DNA of 64,000 nt, taken from positions 7,371,001 through 7,435,000 of the forward strand of contig OX327699.1 of NCBI GenBank assembly GCA_946807835.1, given 5' to 3'. Positions 22,812 to 35,450 of this stretch are shown in pieces. Origin of the DNA: Ailanthus altissimus (taxonomy: Eukaryota; Streptophyta; Magnoliopsida; Sapindales; Simaroubaceae). Each line of letters begins with the position of its first letter. Within the stretch, counting starts at the first letter, position 1. The position numbers and the translations under genes are program-made. The notes under the pieces are model-generated. The model was not told the DNA's origin. It made no database searches and worked only from the letters and a program-made list of their open reading frames with translations.

Positions 22812-24287
22812 AAGAGTGGGTATTGGTTCGGTCGAATTGAGAAACCGATTAAACAGAATCAAAGAATCCCAATTCAGTTTAGTTCAATTTTATGGGTAAG
22901 AACCAATTGATTCTGTCAAAGTCTAACTGATCGTTCATTAAATTTTCTATTCAATACGGAATGAATTAAAAATCGAAAAAAGAAAAAGAAAATCAAAACA
23001 TAATGTTTTAATTAGCTATAAAACCCTGCGCTTTGGCAGCATCGCAGTACCACAGACAAAAGACCTGAAGGCCAGAAGTAAAAAACGCAACACAATTTTC
23101 ATTTTCTTTTCTCACTTCTCATTTTTCAGATTGCTCTCTCTCTCTCTCATTTCAATTTATTCAATTGAATTATTTAATCTTTGTACAATTGAAATTGAAT
23201 CTTGGATAACTGAATTTTCATTGATTAGTTCACTATTAAATTTTAATTTTAATTTATTCAAATAAATTATTTGATCTATTACATGAAAATTAAATTAAAT
23301 CAAATTGAATCCATATAATTGAATTATAATTTTAATATATTCAATTAAACTATTTAATTTATCTCATAAATATAAATTAATTAAAATTAAATTCTTATAC
23401 AATTGAAATTGAATCTTGCAAAATTAAATTTTAATTGATTATTTCTAAATTGAATTATAATTCCATTTTACTCAATTGAATTATTTGATCTATCACTTGA
23501 ATATCAATTAATTCAAATTGAATCCTTGTACAGTTAAATTATAATTTCAATTTATTCAATTGAATTATTTAATTTATTCCATAAATATAAACTAATTGAA
23601 ATTGAATTCTTATACAATTGAAATTAAATCCTTGTACAATTAAAATTGAATCTTGCAAAATTAAATTTTAATTAATTATTTCACAACTGAATTATAATTT
23701 TATTTTACTAAATTGAATTATTTATTTTATTACTTGAATACAAATTAATAAAAAAATAGATATTGAATTTTGCATAATTAAATTTTAATTAATTAAACTG
23801 CAACATAAAATTTTAATTCTAATTTATTTAATTGAATGATTTTATCATGAATTTAAATTAATTAAAAATAAAATTAAACCAATTAATTTAATACAAAATA
23901 AAATATTACAATTACATATTTAATTCTACAAATCCCATATATTTATTTGTGTAAAACTGTTAATATTTAAAAAAAATTGTCATTAAAAATATTTTTAAAA
24001 AATTAAATTAAAATTATTTTAGGCCCAAAATATTAAAACAAATTTGTCATTAGGTCTAAAATTACTACCCATTTAACAAACTCAGACTAAAATCCAAGTA
24101 ATCTAAACCCAAAACCCAGTCCAAATTCTGTGAAAAAAAATGCCAATTAATTAGCCAAACTGAGCTGTGCACCAATCAGTTCATGATAAAGGAATTGATC
24201 GGTTGAACTTTTTAAAACTAATCATTTGAATTCGGTTAGCTTCTGGAACAAACCGAACTGAATTTGAAAATTGCGCACCCTTAACTT
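22812..24287. mobile_element. Probable hAT-like non-autonomous element with AT-rich minisatellite core
   Basis: The left end (AAGAGTGGGTATTGGTTCGG) and the right end read in reverse (AAGGGTGCGCAATTTTCAAA) are imperfect terminal inverted repeats of the same style as the two hAT-like elements at 37242 and 41254. GGTTCGG/CCGAAC words lie near both ends. The middle (about 23150-23930) is a degenerate tandem array built of TTCAATTGAATTATTTAAT-like and ACAATTGAAATTGAATCTTG-like words. I could not find a clear 8-bp target duplication (flanks GCATCTTC and ACTTTATG do not match), so the call is tentative. Confidence 0.5.
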
Positions 24288-25800
24288 TATGTCACCTTTT
24301 TACTGCATATTCATTTCACCTTTGCCCTTATTCTTTAAATCAACTTAAAAAAAATTCTTATTGAATAACAATTATTCGATTCAGGAACTTTAAAAAAAAA
24401 AATTCTATTTCTAAGAATCTTCTTTCTTCGATCCTTCCTCCATCGGCTTTCTTCGACCAGCAATTTAGATTTTGATTCAAATTTTGCATATTCTCATTTC
24501 CTTTTATTGATTAGTGATTAGGATTTTCCCTTTCTCTATTTTTTATTCCTTGCAAATTCTACAAATTGAGTTCTGCGTGTAGTGCTCTTGTTGCGAGTTC
24601 TCATGTTTTAGATTTTGCTTCTGGTGAATTTTACTGTTATTTTGGTAGTTATGATAACTAAGTTTAAATTCTACTCTTCCCTGTATGGCAAAAAAAATTT
24701 AAAAAAAGAGCTTACTGTTATTTTAACCATACCTAAGAACACCCGCTATTTATTTCTCTTCTTTTGAGTCATGTCAAGTAATTTGTAAGGTGTCTTCTGT
24801 TAAATATTTCTTGCTTATAATTTCATAATTCTGTCTCCTTAATTTCTAACAGATACATGTATTAGAATTCATTCAAACTTTTAGATTTCTTTCCATGAAA
24901 TCCAGAAAAATCGCATCAAATATGTTTAGCGAACCTAAAATAATTGGAAAAAAAAACACCTAGAGCCCTAGGTTTTCTAAAAGATATTTATACATTCATG
25001 TAGTTTCAAAATAGATTAAAAAAAAGGCTCAGTTTTGACACACATAAAAAAAAAAACTCCTGATAAATCTTGCTTGTTTAAACAGTTAAGAAGTAAAAAA
25101 CGTCAAAAGTATGGATTTATAAATCTTAAACAAATTTAATGATACATGTCACTATATTACTATTATTATTTAAATTTTATAAATAAATTTATAAAAAAAT
25201 TAAAAAATCTAAAATAAAAACAAATAACTACTAATCAATTGTGATCAACGGCAACCAACCATAAGTAACCAATGGTAAATTAACTAAAATTTAATTTTTA
25301 CAAATTCAAAATTTTAAAATGTACACAATGATATAATTATTTTTGTTAACGAAGCCTGATATAATTATTTTTGTCAACAAAATGTTATATAATTATTTTT
25401 ATTAACGAAGCCTAATATAATTATTTTTGTCAACAAAACGTTAACAAGATTGAATCAATACGCCATTAATAACCAACAACGATGATTATGTTGGACACTA
25501 CCTTTTTATTTAATTTTTAAAAAAAAATTATTTAATTCATTTTAAAAAATTTATTAAATTATTTTAATAATAATGTGATAAATATAATTTGTAACTTATT
25601 ACAAAATAATAAATTATTTTATTTAAGAAAATATAAAAATGATGACATTTGTCATTTTGTATTTAAATTAAAAATTATGAACCCGGACATTTTTGTTTCT
25701 AGGAGTGAACTGGATTTTGAAGAGCATCTCCTGAATATCCAAAAGTGTCCAGACGATTTCCTTTCTAGTGCAGCTACTGCCCTGCACAAGATCAACTAAC
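24288..25800. other. Intergenic, AT-rich
   Basis: No gene seen. The stretch 24420-24560 is pyrimidine-rich, like a leader sequence, but leads to no open frame. A degenerate repeat of about 45-55 bp (ATATAATTATTTTTGTCAAC, ATATAATTATTTTTATTAAC) occurs three to four times at 25330-25435. The 74-codon open stretch at 25575-25799 overlaps the reverse of the LINE relic and is not a gene. Confidence 0.55.
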
Positions 25801-26830
25801 GTTTTTGCATCTGAAACAACTATAAGCTGGCATTGTCAACAGCCACTTGCATCCCCAATTTAAGCGCCTCAACCTCAGCCTGCTCAATATCACCATCGGT
25901 GCAGCAACTCCTTACTGAGGAAGCCATCGCTACGCCGAAGACTCCCAAACCTGCCTTCTTTCTCGCATGCTGACCGAGGCATCTACTTTCACTCTAAACC
26001 ACTTCCAATCGGGTAACTTCCATATCATTGTTGGATTTTCCGGTTCTCCATTTTCCCCGCTTACAGAACTTCCTTTGATGATTTTGCAACCCCTATATGA
26101 ATTGTCTACAAGAGCATCAGCTTTTGCAACAGTGGACTCCACCATATCTAATTTCCCCTCAAACAGAGCCTTATTTCTAGAGTGCCAGCATGCCCACAAT
26201 TAAACAACACAGCTCTAGTTCCTGCCCAGACATCTCTTTTGCTGCTTGTCTCGTAAACAATTCAAAATTTGATGTCTATATACCAGGCTGATTAAAGGAG
26301 ATGATTTCCATACCTTCCAAACAAATCTACAGCCAATAGTTGCATGAAAGACTCCCTCAATGTTCCTCCTGCTTCTACAGCACACAGGGTCCTCAACACA
26401 CCTTTTTTAATAAAGATTCTCTCTTATAGGCAGCAAATCATTTAAAGCTCTTCATAGGAAATTAATTTTTGCAGGGACATCAATAGCCCACCCTAATGTC
26501 CACCACTCCGCATTGTCACCAGAGGTCCCCTCCTGATTCAAATTTTCTGCAGTAAGAGCTATGTAGTATCCACTGTGAACTATATACAGACCCCTCCTCT
26601 CATAATGCCATATGAAGCTGTCCTCCTTTGGGGTTCTTGGTAGTGGTATTACCTTGATCAAGTCCACATCCTCCATGCAAAAATGATTCTCTAGTAGAGT
26701 AGTACTCCATTGATTATCAGCAATTAGCTTACAGACCTTGCTGTCTAGAGGAAGATATTGGTTTAGACCAGCACTCCCATTTCCCAAATGATACTCCTCC
26801 AAATGAATCAGCAATTCTGCTCTAAAGAAT
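25700..26830 (-). pseudogene. LINE (non-LTR retrotransposon) 3' relic: zf-RVT and RNase H-like regions
   Basis: Minus-strand reading gives the C-terminal end of a plant L1-type ORF2. 26452-26814 resembles the reverse-transcriptase zinc-binding region (VCKLIADNQWSTTLLENHF..., IPLPRTPKEDSFIWHYERRG, HSGYYIAL, ending WAIDVPAKINFL). After a frame break the Cys/His part continues (about 26200-26450). 25930-26199 gives WACWHSRNKALFEGK and then the start of the RNase H-like domain (WKLPDWKWFRVKVDAS), which can be followed to about 25700. Several stops make it dead. The RT core upstream (above 26830) is missing, so this is a truncated relic. Confidence 0.78.
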
Positions 26831-29800
26831 TTGGGTTAACTTGAGAAAGGAGAAAACAATAAACATACAAAAAGTGGTGAATGACAAGATGTAAGAATAT
26901 AAAAGCAATAAGGTGAAAGATTAGTGTTCTTCAAACATCAATACTTCTCCAGAACCTAGACACACGCCATTCAAATAATCACCATATTTATCACAAAGGC
27001 AAATAAAAATTCTTTTGAATTATCTTTTTTAAGTTCATTAGACACATTTTATGTGATTTAGCAGACTTCAAAGAAAAATATTTGAAAGCAAATAAATTTT
27101 AAAGGCCAACACTTGAGGATTGAAGAACAGGAAAAAGCATAAAGCTTAGAAGTCGCACGATATTTGATGCTTAAGACATACACCAACCAAATTGGACTTG
27201 CAAAGGATTTAAGAAAAACAAAATTGTGAAATTAAAACCAAAGATAACACAAAAGCAATATTTAGGTAAAATCCATTACAAATTACTTAATCTGATTCGA
27301 AGGAAAAGAAAAAAAGGGTATACAGAAATCTGTAAGCACAGTCAAAACAACAACAATTGAAACACACTACACAAAATCTAAAACAAGAAAAAAAAAACTA
27401 AATTTTTGAAAGTGCTAAGCAATTTCTTTTAAGATAGAAAGTCATCATTCAACAAATGAAACAACAACATGCATTAAACAAAAATTGCAAATTGATGGTT
27501 AAACCAGGATCCAAGGAAAAACCCTACAAATAGAAATTCCGTTAAAGAGTTCCCAAATGAAGTAACTACTACTAAACAAGAAATATTTTGAGCCGTTCAA
27601 AGAACAGCAGCAAGGGTGAAATGAAGATGAGCAGTAAAATCAAAAAGCATAATGAATATGCAGCAAAAGTGGAAAAGTGTGAAAGAGGAAGAAAGTAGTT
27701 CAACAAAGAAATAGATGACAATAAATGAAATACAAAAAGATAAAGCAAGGAGAAAATAAAAAGGTTAAGAAGGGAAGTGAGACAGATAAGACAACCCTTT
27801 AAAATTGTGAATGGATAAAATAATAGGCCAAATTGACTAAATAAGATAAGTTATTTGGCTTAAAATGATTAAGTGTCCTAAATTTGAGAGAACAATAGTC
27901 CGAATACAAAATGAAAGTCCATTAGCTAAAGAGAATAAATGTAAAACGCAAATTAAATGATTGAAAAACCCTTTCTAATTCTTTTTCTTTTCTTTATTTG
28001 TTTAAATATTTATTGAAATAAATTAAGAAATATACTTTGAAAAGGAGTATAGTAAAACAACTCTTACACAATTATGAAAAAACATAATTAATTGCTAGAG
28101 GTACTCTTGTAAATAAATATTTTTCTATTAAAAGCTTGTTAGTCTTTTGTAGGCCATCTATGGATATGGTTATAAACAAGAGGCCTATCCCACATTCAGA
28201 GAACTCACTCACATTTACTCATTAAAGACAGTAAAAATGTTCTATTCATCAACGCAGAAAAAATAGCATGACCCTCAGATATCTAATCTCATAGCCATAC
28301 ATGTCATGGTGAAGCTTAAGGTTTTCACTGCAAGCCATTCCACATCTTAAATGGTGATCAACAGAGCACCACAACTACCACCATCACCCTCAACTGTGAT
28401 AACAATCGCAGCAATGGTAATAATAATAATAATAACAACAACAATAATAAGTGATGAAGAAGAAGAAGAAGCAGTAACAGCAAGAGTTAATCACAAATGA
28501 ATAATGGCACAGAGTGGTAGCAAAGATGGAGATTCACAATGAAAACTTAAGCAGCAGCCACTCCATGAATGAGTTTACATCACTGGGCAGATGTTAAAGA
28601 TCATCAATAAAACTCTTTCAAGTATATAATAGGAGTCTACACTATTAAATCTCAGCCAGATCACGCAAAATTCATAAACTACAATATACTCAACTTCCAA
28701 CAATACTCAAAATAATTGCATACTTAAACCCAACAAATCTCCCTATCAAGCCCACAGCTCAAATAGAACACATCTCAGGATCAGACACTGATAAGAATAC
28801 CAAACTATCCTTGTCACTAAGAGCCCTCAAACCTCAAGTACCCTGTATACTTGTATGATGTGAGGGCAAAAGCATTGCAGAAGATTGGGTACTCTCAAAA
28901 AATTGAAGTTCTATGAATATGGACTGATTATAGTTATAAAAGAATTGCAATAAGAAAACATTTGTAACTCAAATCATCTAAGTTTGGCTTTATGCTTGAG
29001 AAATTTGTTAAAATCATTACATTGGAGATGATATGAAAGCAACAAAGGCCAACAACACAAATGCAAAGTTTCATATGCCTTCAAAAAAAAAAACATAAAT
29101 GCAAAATTTCATATGCCTCCAAAATTACGAACTCTTACCATTTAATGGATTCCCATAGTTTACACAAACAATCATTCAAGCTTGTCATCTTCATTAACTC
29201 AAGAACACCAAAATAAACAAAAAGAAAGAAATAAAAAATGAAAGGAAGCAGTGAAGCCCTCAGATCTCACAAGTCATAATTTCGAACCATTAAAGGACAT
29301 GACTTTCATTAAAAGCCAATCCACATCTTCAATGATATTGTGAACAGAAAAAAAAAACAACAACAGTTAGATGTAGCACAAGCAATAGCTATGCTACTCG
29401 TGGGGAGAGGAAGTGATAATGGAGGCTCATAATTAAATTCAAAGCACCCACCAGATAATGAGTTTCCATCCTTAGGCAGATAGTCTTCTAGAAAGTATCA
29501 GCATTAAATAATTCCAAAGAGCAGAATCCAAAACCCACAAATAAATCATATCTAAAGCATAACTACTACAGAAAATAACAGGAAAAGCAGATACATGGAC
29601 GTCAATGCACAATGTAAAGTAGCTGGATGAAAAATGTACCAGGAAAACAAGTCTGCTCGAGGGTTATGAGAAATTTCATGTTAAATCGAACAGCAGTTAA
29701 AACATGCCAAGTATTAAAATCTAAAGTGTAGAACAAACATGATAACATGCATAACCAATGGCATTAAAAAAGAAGAAAATGACCAACAATATCTGTAACC

Positions 29801-30400
29801 TGTTGTACTATGATAAGAACATTGAACGGATAAAACAATTCATGATTTCCAATTTCAATTGATACTTCACAACAAGATTAAGCTAACATAAAATGAATCA
29901 TACGAAAGGAACATAAAATTAAATGGACTTAACCAATCCACATAGAACGGTGGTAAACATTAAAGTCTTCCCCACGCATAACCTGACCATTTGTGAGTGC
30001 CTACTAAATCTCATATCACAAAAGCTAGCTTAGCAAGTAGGTTAAATAACAGAAGAAAGTTGTCAGCAGAAAAAGTACAAAAAGACTCATTAAAAGGAAG
30101 GTAAAGACCTAGAACAGAAAGGCATCCAACACAACTAATATACCAAGTTTAAGTAGCCCTCAGATCTCATAGCTATATTAGGTCATTGACGGTATAGCTA
30201 ACTGGGTTCCTTAAAAGCCTTTACCTATCATTCTCCCAATGTAACAAGATAGGTAAAAAGAGAGAGAGAGGGAGAATTGATGATGATGATCAGGGTTAGC
30301 CAATTTCTTTCATTTGTTTAATGACAAGTGAATTGTGTAAAAATAAAAAGTTAGTAAAAGAGTTACTAATTAAAACAGTCTTTTGGGATATTAATTGAAG
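26831..30400. other. Gene-free, A-rich region with diverged internal repeats
   Basis: About 3.6 kb with no open frame of note on either strand. The plus strand is strikingly rich in A and poor in T. It contains AAT/AAC/GAA trinucleotide runs (28420-28480), a GA run (30259-30275) and at least three diverged copies of a block starting near CCTCAGATCTCA (28273, 29266, 30157), spaced about 1 kb. It could be an old non-coding transcript or intron region, or repeat material; I cannot decide. Confidence 0.5.
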
Positions 30401-30419
30401 CAAGTGTTGTTTCAAATAA

Positions 30420-30660
30420 ATATTTTGGTGAGAATAGAAAGTTTTTAATTTAATTTAAAAAATTTCATCGAATCTTAAACTTAAACTATGCAAAGCACAT
30501 TTTTAGTGTGCGATTTCTAATATTTTATTATTATAATAAAATATTTATTTATATTTTATACTTAATTATACATGTGTGATAAGTAATTAAAAATTAAAAT
30601 GCACACATTCATCCCACGCACAGCGCAATTTTAAATTAGTATCAAAGTGCATGATTATGT
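30420..30660 (+). repeat. 3' end of a copia-type LTR with adjoining primer-site remnant
   Basis: The sequence matches the end of the copia LTR at about 16080-16230: a ATGCAAAGCACATTTTTAGT block, then AT-rich sequence, ACATGTGTGATAAGTAATTA, and a CATCCCACGCACAGCGCA block. Next comes TAGTATCAAAGTGC, a decayed version of the TGGTATCAGAGC primer site. The start of the LTR is missing or too diverged to see. Confidence 0.55.
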
Positions 30661-32360
30661 ATTATTTTTGTATAATTAGAGTGTCCATAACATAATTAAG
30701 ATATCTCAGGGTTTTGATTATGCGATTCAAATGTTAAAAATACGTAATTGGTCCAACGCTATGGCACTAGGGTGGAGACCCTAGCACCGCAATGCTATAA
30801 AGGTTGAAACTACGATACCGGAGGCTGAGCCTTCAACATTGAAATACCAAAAACCTAAGAAAAGATGTAATTACATTAAAATTACTCTGATTGTTATTTT
30901 TTAAATTATTTTAAAATATTTATTGTTTATTTTATGTAATTTATAATTATTATAATTATTGTAATATAAACTCTAGCCATTTGTTTATGCTGAAAATCAC
31001 AATAAGAACTTTATTAATAAGGGTTAATTGTGTTTTCATAAAATAAATGTGTGATTTATAATCATATCCTCGTAAGTTAAAAGACAAGAATGTAAAATCT
31101 CTCTTAATCAAATTAAAAATATTTATTATGATATAATATTACGTAATTATTTATCTTGTTATACAAATCACATCAATATTTTTTTAATATTATTATAACG
31201 TAAAAATTTTAATTGGTGTAATTTAAATAATATCAGTTAAATATAGGATGATATAAATATATATAAACATATTATTTAATATTATTATAATAAAAATATA
31301 ATATCAATAACGTATATTTAATTAATGCAATCAATGCATCAACACTTTAAGATGACTAATTTAATAACATAAATAAAAAAGTCAACGATCAGCGTGTCAT
31401 ACCAAAATCGATTACACTAGTTCCGTAAATTAAAAAAAGAATGACAAACATACATCGCCCAATTCATATTATATAAGAAAAACGACTAAGTCGCAATGAG
31501 TTAAGAAGCCGACAAACGTATGTCATCCCAATTCAAAAAAAGACAAGTATGTCTGTCAATTACTTATAATTCAAGGACAACAAATCACGCCGCGCCTCCG
31601 AAAAGCGACTAAAGCAAAGTCGCACAAATCAAAAGAATGACAAACATACAATATATTAATAAACAAGTCGTACAAAATATAATTAATCGAGTCGCGCAAA
31701 ATCAAAAAGACAACCAATTAAAGTCTCATGTTCCAAATTAATGACAGTTGAATGCATCATATCTATATGAATTAATCTTAAGAACGACTAAAATAAAGTC
31801 GCATACATGAAAAGTATTGTATAAAAAGAAGAAAAGAAAATGATAGCAAATGTTATTTGCTTCAGATGTAAAACAAGCAATTTATAGAGGACACAAGTTT
31901 TGTGTCAAGTATCAAAGGTAATTCCACAAAATGTAAATGTCATTATTTATGACTAATTTATTTAGAATATAAAAGTATCATCAATCGAATAAGTAGCAAA
32001 GAGACTTTATGATTCAAATATACTAAGGAGAAGCAACAAATATACATCAAAAGGATAAAAATATAAGATAATATATATACATATATATATATATATATGA
32101 TCAAAATTATAGATATCCTCAAAAGTATGCCTGAAAACAAGTCCATGCATCTAAAGTAGCCCCAAATGCGGGCTCATATAAAAGAGCATGCCTAAACAAT
32201 AGGTCAATCAAGTATGTTATCCAAGGTGATGACCATAACGATATCATCCCAAAGAAGCTATCAATGCAAACTTCTAAAGAACAAAGAATTAAAAATATAT
32301 CCAAGTAATTACATCAACTGAGCATCCATGAAAAAGGAGTATCAACAACCAAATATAGGT
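30661..32360. other. AT-rich intergenic/3' flank with GTCGC repeats
   Basis: No gene. From 31390 to 31850 a set of related words recurs (ATGACAAACATAC, AAAGTCGCACAAATC, GTCGCGCAAAATC), with small hairpins such as GCGACT...AGTCGC. An (AT)n run lies at 32070-32098. It lies just downstream of the minus-strand gene relic at 32.4 kb. Confidence 0.5.
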
Positions 32361-32369
32361 TAGAATATA

Positions 32370-35300
32370 TAAATTAATATGCAAAAAGCAAGGAATCAGG
32401 TGTGTCCTTTGGCGAAGAGGTCGCAGCAGGTATCCTATCAGAAGCAGAGCCTCCTTGTTTTCTAGAACCCTAAAAGGACAACAAAAAGTTAAAATAAAAT
32501 ACATGCTACAGAAAATAAAATAGAATAAAATAGGTATAGAGAAAAACATAAATTCAAAAGCATATTACTGACCTCCATCTCAGGAACAAAAGAACTAGTA
32601 GCAGCAGCATCATGAATTGGTGAAACATCACCATCATTAGACGCCAAATCAGAAATATCAATTGTGTCATCAGCTAAATTATTATTATCAAAGGACAACT
32701 AGGTCCAATAATGAAATTTGCCTTGTGTATCCGCGTTATGATCACGAATGTCCGAGCCCATCTCGTACCCTTTAGTAAATGATGCAAAAGCAAATCTCTG
32801 ATAACGATCTACTTTCTTCATATGGCTGTCATAAAGTCGCAAAACTTGCGCCTTCTTTCTAGCAAGTAATTTCTCATAATTTTGCTGCAACTGCACGAGT
32901 TTTGAACAAAAAACAGCGAGCTCATCATCTTTAGCTCTAAGGTCCGTGAGTTGTTTGAAAGCAACATCATCCACCAGCTGCTTCTCCTTAGCCAATAAAG
33001 CAGCTTTAATTGAAACAGTGGATAACTCGCTCTTGCAAGAAGATAAATCATTACTCAGTTTATGGACAAGATTCTCTTTCTCCTTCAACTGAGATTCTTT
33101 CTGAGCACTTACAAGTTCAACAGCAGCTAGTCACGATTCCAGAGCAGTGACTTTCCGGTTAAAAAGTCAAGGGGTTCTTGGGAAGAACCCCCAGTACCAG
33201 CAAGATTCTGCCTCAATAACAGCTCTTAGAAAGGCAACACATTCTTAAAAAAAAAGAAGAAAAATAGTGGGTTAATATCAAAGATACAATGATACAAAAT
33301 AATTCTGGAAAAGTCAAGATAAAGCAAAAAAAAATTGATCACGATTGTGATTACTTACCTGAATTCATTGAATAATGGCATGAGATAACAACTGAGAAAA
33401 AAAATGATAACTTCGTCTCATCAGCAGAAGTACTAAGAGCAAAAGCCATCGCCAAACTATTATAACCACTAAAGAAAATCAAGTCGCCGACTTTAATGGG
33501 AGTCAAGTCATGCTTAATAAATGAAGGACTCCACTTCTGCCCCCAAACAAAATTCATTCAATAAAATATGATTTGAAGAGCCATACTCATTGAATATAAA
33601 AAAATTAAGAGTAACTCACAAACTTACATCGTCAGTACTCGCTGACAGAGCTGCACTCACAGGGTTGGCAGAACTAGCAGCAGGATTATTAGTGCTAGCA
33701 ACAGGGGCAGTACTTGCATGAGCTGCAGTACTTGTTGCAACAGTAGGGTCACTCTGTACACTAGATTGTACATGCTCACCTTGGGAGCCTGAATCCGGAC
33801 CTGCGAAATGGAGGGGAATAGAATAAATGAAAATTAATAAAGTATACCCTTCCATGATGAAAAGGAGAATAACACTAATAAAATAAACTCAAAGAGCAAA
33901 CCATCAGGACTTTTCTGCAAGTTCTCCTTTATAAAAGAGTCAGGCGAGCAGAAGAAGGTGCGTTCCAATTTCTTCTTGGAAACATTAAGAGAAATTGGAG
34001 AAGAAGTCTCAGCGGATTTTCTTTTTAAAGAAACCTTCTTACAAGTTTTTCCTAAATAAAACAAAAGAGATATGTATTGGCAAACAACCTTAAAGAAGTC
34101 ACAGTAAATAAATAAAAAATGAGAAGGTGAAAAAAACACCAAGAAAAACTACAGTATCAGGTGCTGTCGCACCAGCGTCAGTCAAACCAGCATCAGAAGC
34201 CATAGTGGTCTCTCCCAAAGATGGAGCCATCTGTGTCATTGAACTTGCACCAGTCGTACAAGTTCCCTTGTTGGCAGCCTCAAGCTACGCTTGTTTTGCA
34301 AGCCTAACCTCATGACTTTTAGCAAAAGGGTTCACCTTTGGAGTAGATTTCTTCCTTGTGAAAGGTGGATGCCCAAAAGGAGGAGAGGTAGCACCCTCCT
34401 TCTCTTTTAAACTATCATCTTCTTTCTACTAAGGCCTGAACCCTCAAATAGATCAACAATAGGAGATGATCTAATGAAAAACCATAATATATATATATAT
34501 ATAATAAGGTCATAAAAAGATAGCTCTGTGAGTAAAACAGAAAAGCTTCAAGACAAGAATCAAAGTAAAAAAAAGGAAAAAATTTCACCGATACAAAAAT
34601 AATAAGCATTAAAGTAACACCTAGCAACAAGTGACTCGGTAGTAGCACTGGGATATGGAGTATACGACTGAGGAATCCTACTCCAACAAGGTCTCTCCTT
34701 GAATATTCTAATCAAGTTTTCACGGATGACCAATCTCTCCCAAGAAACCAAGATTTGTATTTCTCTTTCAAAAACGAAAGAGCATCATCACCCGAAATGG
34801 GGCAGAAGCTAGAATTTATTGCAAATCAAACACAACACAAAAACCACAGCACAAAATGAGAGATATAAAGCAAAAGAATATAGTATATAGATGAATAAAA
34901 CAATAATGAAAAGAAAAAATAAAAAAATTACCTGTATGATTCTCATAAAGTTGTGGAATATGGAATTGCCGCATTTTTTTGTAGCACCACTTACCACCGA
35001 TGATGATTGGCTTATCCTTCCAGTTAATTCCGGAACTAGGAATGTCAGGGATAATATTTAAACCCTGAAAACATGGAGCCAAGCGGAAAGTGCCATAACC
35101 CATATTCTAAAAAAGTAACCAAAACAAAGTAACTATCTCCTTAAGGAAAAGAACCATATCAGAATGAGTGAACGAGAGATCTAAGCTGGCAGACCATATC
35201 CTAGAAATTAGGATTCACCATAATAAAAGGTAAACAGTGTATATATAAAAAATAATGGATAGCTGGGTGAATAGGGAAAGCGATGGTGGATAGCTGTTCC

Positions 35301-35450
35301 TCATACAAATAGATCTCGCCATCTTGCAAACCTCCACCCTTAGTAATCTATGGATGGATCAGGAGAACGTTTATGAACACCCTCTGGTAAATCAAGCATG
35401 GCATACTTTTTGCTACTGCCACTACTACTCGCCATGGGTGCACTACCAAA
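32370..35450 (-). pseudogene. Multi-exon gene relic, plant-transposon-like protein with coiled coil
   Basis: Unrecognised gene family, minus strand, similar to the partial copy at 20.2-21.1 kb. A start ATGGCGAGTAGTAGTGGC lies at about 35432. Downstream text includes LYEEQLSTIAFPIHPAIHYF and GYGTFRLAPCFQGLNI...DWK-like WKDKPIIIGGKWCYKK (34816-35290). Exons bounded by good splice sites: 33902-34051 (KVSLKRKSAETSSP..., basic); 33629-33800 (Ala/Ser/Thr-rich, donor GTAAGT); 33359-33536 (KWSPSFIKHD...LIFFSGYNSLAMAFAL, donor AG/GTAAGT); 33243 down to about 32575 (long coiled coil with Lys/Glu/Leu heptads, donor GTCAGT); then a short last exon ending near 32370. In-frame stops (32699, and others in the first part) indicate decay. 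The N-terminal half resembles the putative gypsy-type transposon domain (PF04195); that is an inference. Confidence 0.6.

Noticed and set aside
34127..34315. 62-codon plus-strand open frame rich in Ala, Val and Pro
   Set aside because: Antisense shadow of an exon of the minus-strand gene relic.
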